The position numbers were made by a program, and so were the translations under genes. The notes under the pieces are model-generated. The model worked only from the letters and a program-made list of their open reading frames with translations, did no database searches and had not been told where the DNA came from. A stretch of 64,000 nt of DNA from an uncultured Poribacteria bacterium (lineage in GTDB: Bacteria; Poribacteria; WGA-4E; PCPOR2b): the NCBI GenBank assembly GCA_958296125.1, contig OY282444.1:310001-374000 (forward strand), given 5' to 3'. This document shows positions 58,910 to 64,000 of the stretch, piece after piece (the stretch's first letter is position 1; the number at the start of each line of letters is the position of its first letter).

Positions 58910-60751
58910 TTATAGCGGCGACTTGCCTCTCGCTTGCCCCTCCCGTTCCCTCAAGTGTTTATGAATTGTGGCTGCGACACCGTGCGGTATTCCTTTTACA
59001 GCCAGCAGCTCATCAAGACTAGCGTGGCGAATCTTTTCAACTGCCCCAAAATGTTGAAGCAACGCTTGTTTTCGTTTGATACCAACGTTCGGAATCTCAT
59101 CGAGAATTGAGTGGCTAAGGGCTCGGCTGCGGCGGTTTTGGTGATAAGTGAGGGCGAATCGATGGGCTTCGTCGCGCAACCGCTGAATGAGATGAAGTGT
59201 TGGATTGTCGCGTCGCAGCACGATTGGATCTGATCGATCGGGGAGAAAGATGTGCTCAAAACGCTTAGCAAGCCCAATAATCGGAAGATGGCTCAAATCA
59301 AGTGTTTCCAACACTTCGCACGCCGCACTCAATTGACCCTTGCCTCCATCGATCAAGATCAGATCTGGGAAACGATTTTCCTCAATAGCCCGACGAAACC
59401 GGCGGGCGACGACTTCCTGCATCATTGCAAAGTCGTTCTGCCCTTCAACCGTGCGGATTTTGAAACGTCGATACTCAGATTTCGCGGGTGCCGCATCCTC
59501 GATCACCACCATCGAAGCGACAGGGAATCGATCGCCCAGATTGGAAATATCAAATCCTTCGATCCGGGACGGGGGCTGAGGTAGATTTAACAACTCCTGT
59601 AACTCAATCAGGGCAGGGTTATCACCAGCTTTGAAGACGACGTGCTGTTCCTTCTGTTCAAGAATAATGCCCGCATTCTTCGCTGCCATCTCTACCAACT
59701 GGCGTTTGCGTCCTCTTTGTGGAATATACAGCGTTACCTGACTACCGCGCTTCTCAGAAAGCCAACTCTGGATGGCTTCCGGCATCTCGATGTTGTCAGG
59801 TAACAGGATGGTTTTCGGAATGAATGACGCATCTTGATAATACTGTTGCACAAATGCGGTCAGTGCCTCGACTGCGGAATCTGACGAGTTTTTCAGGAAG
59901 TAGTGTTCGCGCTCGATTAGCTTCCCATCGCGTATCATCAGCACCTGCACACACGCTTCATCAGTCATTCGCGCCACCCCGATTACATCCTCATTTTCTG
60001 CCGACGGATTATCAAGATTCTGTTTGGCAATCGCCTCTTTGACATTCTCGATCTGGTCTCGATATCTCGCAGCACTTTCAAAATCGAGCGCGGCTGCAGC
60101 AGTCTGCATCTTCGCTGTCAGATCGTGTAAAACCGCCGTTGTGTCTCCGCTCAGAAATCGGCGGGTGTTCTTCACAATCTGATCATACTCCTCAACGCTG
60201 GTGAGATTCGCACAGGGACCAGGGCAGCGTTGAATGTGATAATCGAGGCAAACACGGTGTGGATTTCCTGATGCCTTCAGTTCCAGACTACAGGTGCGGA
60301 TAGGTAAGACCTTCGTCAGCTGCTTGACGGTTTGCCGCGTCGCACGCGTATGCACAAAGGGCCCAAAATACTTCGCCCCGTCATTCTCTTTTCGACGGGT
60401 GATGTAAAGCCCCGGAAACGGCTCGTTGACCGTCACCTTCAGATACGGATAGCGTTTATCGTCCTTGAGTTTGATGTTGTAGCGAGGCTGATGCTCCTTA
60501 ATGAGGTTGTTTTCAAGGAGTAACGCTTCAACATCGCTTGCAGTGAGGATAGCCTCGATATCGTGGACATAGCGCAGCATCGGCTCGGTCAGGGCATGCG
60601 GGGTGGCAGCATTTTGGAAGTAGGATCTGACCCGCTGGCGCAGGGCGGCCGCCTTGCCGACATACAGCACTTTCCCCGCTGCGTCTTTCATCAGGTAGAC
60701 ACCGGGACCGGTTGGTAAACTTGAGAGTTTATCTCTGATCTGTTGATTCAT
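58910..60751 (-). CDS. uvrC: Excinuclease ABC subunit C
   Basis: 613 residues, standard length. The N-terminal GIY-YIG nuclease domain has GPGVYLMKDAAGKVLYVGKA (3' incision). A Cys-rich cluster follows (CLDYHIQRCPGPC), then the UVR domain that binds UvrB (MQTAAAALDFESAARYRDQI). The RNase H-like nuclease domain (5' incision) includes EGFDISNLGDRFPVASMVV and DLILIDGGKGQLSAA, and tandem helix-hairpin-helix motifs close the chain (LDEIPNVGIKRKQALLQHFG). It acts in nucleotide excision repair with UvrA and UvrB, which are not in this window. Confidence 0.97.
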   Translation of the reverse strand: MNQQIRDKLSSLPTGPGVYLMKDAAGKVLYVGKAAALRQRVRSYFQNAATPHALTEPMLRYVHDIEAILTASDVEALLLENNLIKEHQPRYNIKLKDDKRYPYLKVTVNEPFPGLYITRRKENDGAKYFGPFVHTRATRQTVKQLTKVLPIRTCSLELKASGNPHRVCLDYHIQRCPGPCANLTSVEEYDQIVKNTRRFLSGDTTAVLHDLTAKMQTAAAALDFESAARYRDQIENVKEAIAKQNLDNPSAENEDVIGVARMTDEACVQVLMIRDGKLIEREHYFLKNSSDSAVEALTAFVQQYYQDASFIPKTILLPDNIEMPEAIQSWLSEKRGSQVTLYIPQRGRKRQLVEMAAKNAGIILEQKEQHVVFKAGDNPALIELQELLNLPQPPSRIEGFDISNLGDRFPVASMVVIEDAAPAKSEYRRFKIRTVEGQNDFAMMQEVVARRFRRAIEENRFPDLILIDGGKGQLSAACEVLETLDLSHLPIIGLAKRFEHIFLPDRSDPIVLRRDNPTLHLIQRLRDEAHRFALTYHQNRRSRALSHSILDEIPNVGIKRKQALLQHFGAVEKIRHASLDELLAVKGIPHGVAATIHKHLREREGQARGKSPL

Positions 60752-60785
60752 TTTCCGACACTTTAATAGGCACTTGGTCGTCTAT

Positions 60786-60820
60786 GAAAAAAATCTGTAG
60801 CTAACGCATCAATGCTACAG
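60786..60820 (-). terminator. Intrinsic terminator of the 2-hydroxyacid dehydrogenase gene
   Basis: On the minus strand CTGTAGC (60814-60820) pairs with GCTACAG (60795-60801), followed by A and a run of seven T residues. The stem overlaps the stop codon at 60815-60817. The loop of 12 bases is long but acceptable. Confidence 0.6.
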
Positions 60821-61789
60821 CACTATGTTTTGCGGCCTGCCCTCTAAGAAAGCGATGACATTATCGACCACCCCTTCGTTGAGTAGATCAACCCCCTCTG
60901 GTGTCATGTCCGCGCAGTGGGGTGAGAGGATAACCTGTTCACAGGCGAGGAGCGGATGGTCTGCCCGCGGCGGTTCCTCATCATAGACATCGACTGCAGC
61001 ACCGGCGAGATGCCCAGAATTCAGGGCCTCAACGAGTGCGTCCGTATTAACTATATCGCCGCGTGCGACATTAATCAGCAAGGCGTTGGACTTCATCAGT
61101 TCAAACTCCCGTTTCCCAATCATTTCTCGACTGTCATCGGTCAGTTTGACGTGGAGGCTGACGACATCCGACGCTTGCAACAGTTCATCCAACCCGACGT
61201 ATTGGACTCCTAGCTGCGCCGCACGTTCCGGTGAGGGGTTGAAAGTCCACGCGATCACATTCATCCCGATGGATCGACCGAGCCTTGCCATCTCTGCCCC
61301 GATGTGCCCTGTGCCGATAATCCCCAACGTTTTACCCTGCAAGTAGATGTTGTCCATTCGGGGCCAACCCCCAGCTTTCACCGCTGTTGTCATGAAGGCA
61401 GCCCGTTTGGCCGCAGCGAACATCAGTCCGAACCCATGTTCAGCGACAACGGGCGCTGTCCGACCGGGTTGATTGGAGATCACAATCCCAAGCTTCCTTG
61501 CCGCATCCAAATCGATCATGTCTGTGCCGATGGAGCACGTCGCAATCATGCACAGTTTCGGGAGCTGGTGCAAGGCTTCGGCGTGCCATGTCACAATCCC
61601 ACGTGTGTTCATTATAATATCTGCGTCTTTTGCACGGTCGATCTGCTCCGCAAGCGATCCTGGACGATTGGTGTGCAAGGCGACATCGCCGTAAGGCTCT
61701 AGTCGCTTCAGATGGGGCGAACCTTGTATCTGCGGCGGGTTGTCGCCGGGAACAACAATTTTGACTCGGGCTGCGGTCTCTGTTGGCAT
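60815..61789 (-). CDS. D-isomer-specific 2-hydroxyacid dehydrogenase
   Basis: 324 residues from the ATG at 61789 (GGAGGAAGCTGT upstream). The NAD-binding motif is GIIGTGHIGAEMARLG. The catalytic residues are in NVARGDIVN (Arg), DVYDEEPP (Glu) and LSPHCADMT (His). It reduces a 2-keto acid or oxidises a D-2-hydroxyacid such as glycerate or phosphoglycerate. It lacks the C-terminal ACT domain of many SerA proteins, so a broad-range glyoxylate/hydroxypyruvate type role is equally possible. Confidence 0.9.
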   Translation of the reverse strand: MPTETAARVKIVVPGDNPPQIQGSPHLKRLEPYGDVALHTNRPGSLAEQIDRAKDADIIMNTRGIVTWHAEALHQLPKLCMIATCSIGTDMIDLDAARKLGIVISNQPGRTAPVVAEHGFGLMFAAAKRAAFMTTAVKAGGWPRMDNIYLQGKTLGIIGTGHIGAEMARLGRSIGMNVIAWTFNPSPERAAQLGVQYVGLDELLQASDVVSLHVKLTDDSREMIGKREFELMKSNALLINVARGDIVNTDALVEALNSGHLAGAAVDVYDEEPPRADHPLLACEQVILSPHCADMTPEGVDLLNEGVVDNVIAFLEGRPQNIVL

Positions 61790-61859
61790 ACAGCTTCCTC
61801 CGTTCATATTGAAATATTGCACCATTTAGGTGAATCTTCGATTTACATGTGCTCACCCC

Positions 61860-62849
61860 TCAATTCATCACGAATAGGATTTTCCCCTTGCGACGACTCT
61901 GACAAGCATGGATTAGAGCATCCTTGGCATCGGTAAGTGGATATGTTTTCTCAATCGGTGCTCTCAATTTGCCCGCTGCCACGAGAGGGATTAACTGATC
62001 AAACATCTCATGAATCTCCCTGACATCGGCGCGTTTATACCAAGCATTAATCCAAAAGCCGCGGAACCGGAGGTCTTTGAAAATCAGCAAACCGTTGCTC
62101 ACCTGCAACGGTTGGAGTCCCATCGCACCATAAGTGACCAACGTGCCGTGAGTGCCAAGTGACTTGGTGATCTCCCGCGCATTCTCTCCACCAACAGCAT
62201 TCAATCCAAGCGGTATATCAGCGTTGTCCGTCAAGTCCCGAATCTGTTTTGACAGCGGTATCTCATCGGTGACGACGATGTCCGCGCCTTCCGCCTGAAG
62301 TTCGGGAATCAGCTCCTCCCGACGCACAATGTTTACAGTTTTTAAACCGCGGAGACGAGCAATCTGAATAACAGAACGACCGACTCCGGAATTGGCAGCG
62401 TTCTGAATCACCCAGTCCCCTGGCTTGAGGTTGGCAAATGCTTCAAGCATCCGCCAAGCGGTGGGCGGGTTGACCGATAGCATCGCCGCTTGTTCCAGAG
62501 GGAGGTCATCCGGTAAGGGAATTAAGCTGCTGGCATCCGTGATATACGCCTCGCACCAGTTGCCCACCCGATCTAGCGAGATAACGCATTGGCCCACGCG
62601 AAGATTGGAGACAGCACTGCCGATCTGCGCGACAACACCGACACCTTCGTTGCCCACAACCGCCGGTAGCGGTAAACGAATCGGATACTTCCCCTCAAGC
62701 ACGTTGATGTCGGCGGGGTTAATCGGCGAGGCTTTCATCTCGACTAAAACTTGGTTGGGTGCGATGGCAGGAGTGTCCCACACCTCGACCTTGGCAACTT
62801 CTTCAGGGATTCCGTGCTCGTGATGACAGACGACTGTTACTTTTTTCAT
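61860..62849 (-). CDS. MDR-family 2-enoyl thioester reductase (MECR/Etr-like)
   Basis: 329 residues from the ATG at 62849 (GGGGGGT upstream; an ATG four codons earlier is also possible). It is a zinc-free medium-chain reductase: MKASPINPADINVLEGKYPI, VVGNEGVGVVAQIGS, the catalytic-pocket stretch LSVNPPTAWRML, the NADPH-binding NAANSGVGRSVIQIARL, and GLLIFKDLRFRGFWINAWYK, which is typical of mitochondrial-type trans-2-enoyl-CoA/ACP reductases. It may act in fatty acid chain synthesis or detoxify enones; a quinone reductase role cannot be excluded. Confidence 0.85.
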   Translation of the reverse strand: MKKVTVVCHHEHGIPEEVAKVEVWDTPAIAPNQVLVEMKASPINPADINVLEGKYPIRLPLPAVVGNEGVGVVAQIGSAVSNLRVGQCVISLDRVGNWCEAYITDASSLIPLPDDLPLEQAAMLSVNPPTAWRMLEAFANLKPGDWVIQNAANSGVGRSVIQIARLRGLKTVNIVRREELIPELQAEGADIVVTDEIPLSKQIRDLTDNADIPLGLNAVGGENAREITKSLGTHGTLVTYGAMGLQPLQVSNGLLIFKDLRFRGFWINAWYKRADVREIHEMFDQLIPLVAAGKLRAPIEKTYPLTDAKDALIHACQSRRKGKILFVMN

Positions 62850-62954
62850 TTTACCCCCCATTTTGCGTAGTATCTACGAACTCATAATACCAATTAAAAT
62901 TGAGTCAGGAAAACCGAACTCTACCGTTCCTGAGCTGTTCCGAAGGTGTAATAG

Positions 62955-63629
62955 TTATGGAATTATAGGACTGCGCGTTACGCCGGGGTGGAAGGACAAA
63001 AAAATGCCAAACAACGTGCTCTGATCAGCTTTTAGGGGATATATGACGTTCCCCAGCAAACTCATATTTGGCGACAGGTCAACCTCTAAGCCGATCTGTC
63101 CGGAAAAGGCACTGCCACGCGCGGTTTCCACCCCCAGCGTCCACCAACTCATATCATAGAACGCGAGCGCGTAAGGTGTTATGGTCAGTGATGAATCGCT
63201 GACCATCCGATGACACAACCCGAGTCCGACAGAGAACCCCAATGTGCTATTCTCGACACCTGTTCTCTCGCCCGCAAAACTACCGAAGAAACTCGCACTC
63301 GCCAGACACTCCCAATCGCTTTGAATCAGTGGTTGAATCGAACTGATCCCAGAATAAAAGAACGAAATCGGCGATTGCGTGGTTGAGCCCTCATCATTAA
63401 AATAAATCTGTCCTGCTTTCAAAAACCCTTCAATATCCGGTAGCACACCGTATTCAAGGGCCCCGACTGCCGCAACCCTTTCGTTCACGAACTCCGCCCC
63501 TGCCGCGAGGCTTGTCTGACCCATTTTTAATTGACGAAGGTTGAAAGGGTGTTCGTAAAGTTGGGCGTGTGTTTTCGCCAAACTCGCTGTCAATAGGAAA
63601 ACTGTAACCATTGATACCCGCTTTTTCAT
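62955..63629 (-). CDS. Predicted outer-membrane beta-barrel protein
   Basis: 224 residues with a signal peptide (MKKRVSMVTVFLLTASLAKT, cleavage near THAQ). The mature part alternates short amphipathic strands with glycine-rich turns (LGFSVGLGLCHRMVSD, LTITPYALAFYDMSWWTLGV, FSGQIGLEVDLSPNMSLLGN), as in transmembrane beta barrels. I do not recognise the family. Only a weak ribosome-binding site is visible. It starts 12 bases after the upstream dehydrogenase gene and may be co-transcribed with it. Confidence 0.65.
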   Translation of the reverse strand: MKKRVSMVTVFLLTASLAKTHAQLYEHPFNLRQLKMGQTSLAAGAEFVNERVAAVGALEYGVLPDIEGFLKAGQIYFNDEGSTTQSPISFFYSGISSIQPLIQSDWECLASASFFGSFAGERTGVENSTLGFSVGLGLCHRMVSDSSLTITPYALAFYDMSWWTLGVETARGSAFSGQIGLEVDLSPNMSLLGNVIYPLKADQSTLFGIFLSFHPGVTRSPIIP

Positions 63630-63641
63630 ATTGGTTTCCGA

Positions 63642-64000
63642 TTAAAATGACAGCCCAACACGAATCGCTTCGCCATCCTCGGCAAAGGCAAACGCTTCGT
63701 TGATCTGATCGAAGGGGAAGGTATGGGAGATTATCTTGTGGAACGGGTACTTATCCCGCGTCCGTTCCAGGAAATCTAGGCCCCGGGCGATAACCCAACC
63801 CTCATAAACGATTACCCCCCGGATCGTCCTGCTGCATCGCACAATACTGCCCGGATCGATTTCGGTGGGCATACCGAGATTGATATTCCCAATCCAGAGA
63901 TAACGCCCACCCCAGCGGAGCATCTCAACCCCTTCGGCAAGGACGCGCGGCGAGCCGACAAACTCGGCGACAAGGTCTGCTCCAACCCCTCGCGTGTGGT
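63642..64000 (-). CDS. Zinc-type alcohol dehydrogenase, C-terminal part (partial)
   Basis: The minus-strand frame is open to the window edge, so the N-terminus lies outside. Visible are GVGADLVAEFVGSPRVLAEG, the end of the NAD(P)-binding domain of medium-chain dehydrogenases, then MLRWGGRYLWIGNINLG and the C-terminal catalytic-domain strand HTFPFDQINEAFAFAEDGEA. The zinc ligands are in the missing part. It is followed directly by the outer-membrane protein gene. Confidence 0.8.
   Translation of the reverse strand, partial: HTRGVGADLVAEFVGSPRVLAEGVEMLRWGGRYLWIGNINLGMPTEIDPGSIVRCSRTIRGVIVYEGWVIARGLDFLERTRDKYPFHKIISHTFPFDQINEAFAFAEDGEAIRVGLSF

Overview
The window reads as a chromosomal segment from an uncultured, Gram-negative-type bacterium. 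It has a type II secretion cluster, a predicted outer-membrane beta-barrel protein and several exported TPR proteins. Phytanoyl-CoA-dioxygenase-like proteins, a Gfo/Idh-type oxidoreductase, DUF362, an LRR/dockerin protein and many short dispersed repeats suggest Candidatus Poribacteria or a close relative. That assignment is an inference from gene content; there is no rRNA here to settle it. No tRNA, rRNA or CRISPR array was found.

Layout. 1-3929 (minus): Crp/Fnr regulator, glycosyltransferase, YceI-like protein with Cys-rich NPC repeats, TPR protein. 4254-6525 (plus): VOC protein, a membrane coiled-coil protein with 21-bp tandem repeats and a DUF362 protein, with gene remnants between them. 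6526-16366 (minus): decayed glycosidase-like gene, metalloprotease-TPR protein, CopA, LeuD, LRR/glycosidase-like/dockerin protein, a Gfo/Idh remnant and an uncharacterised 448-residue protein. 16409-30358 (minus): an 11-subunit complex I operon in the order nuoA-B-C-[antitoxin-like, GmrSD-like]-D-H-I-J-K-[protease remnant]-L-[IS630 remnant]-M-N. It lacks nuoE/F/G and has a CRP-type palindrome upstream of nuoA. 30359-31320: a long non-coding gap with an intrinsic terminator. 31321-33723 (plus): ThDP enzyme and HAD hydrolase. 34028-49440 (plus): type II secretion cluster E-F-G-H-I-J-K-[DNA methyltransferase and restriction-enzyme-like remnant]-PilM/PilN fusion-GspM/PilO-like-[IS200-type tnpA, opposite strand]-GspD with six N-type repeats. 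49497-50807 (plus): flavoenzyme with a halogenase-type motif. 50796-54810 (minus): TPR protein, PhyH enzyme, Gfo/Idh enzyme. 55164-56009 (plus): a second PhyH protein behind a near-consensus promoter. 56052-64000 (minus): tandem YibE/F protein, UvrC, 2-hydroxyacid dehydrogenase, MECR-like reductase, outer-membrane protein and a partial zinc dehydrogenase.

Two themes stand out. First, both large operons have been entered repeatedly by defence genes, IS fragments and dead genes without losing their core order. Second, short palindromic elements are scattered between genes and also inside genes. Four coding copies, in NuoH, a GspM-like protein, GspD and the flavoenzyme, are read in the same frame and give the peptide pattern V-x-x-N-[PS]-D-[AP]-I-G. 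This resembles protein-invading palindromic elements known from other bacteria.
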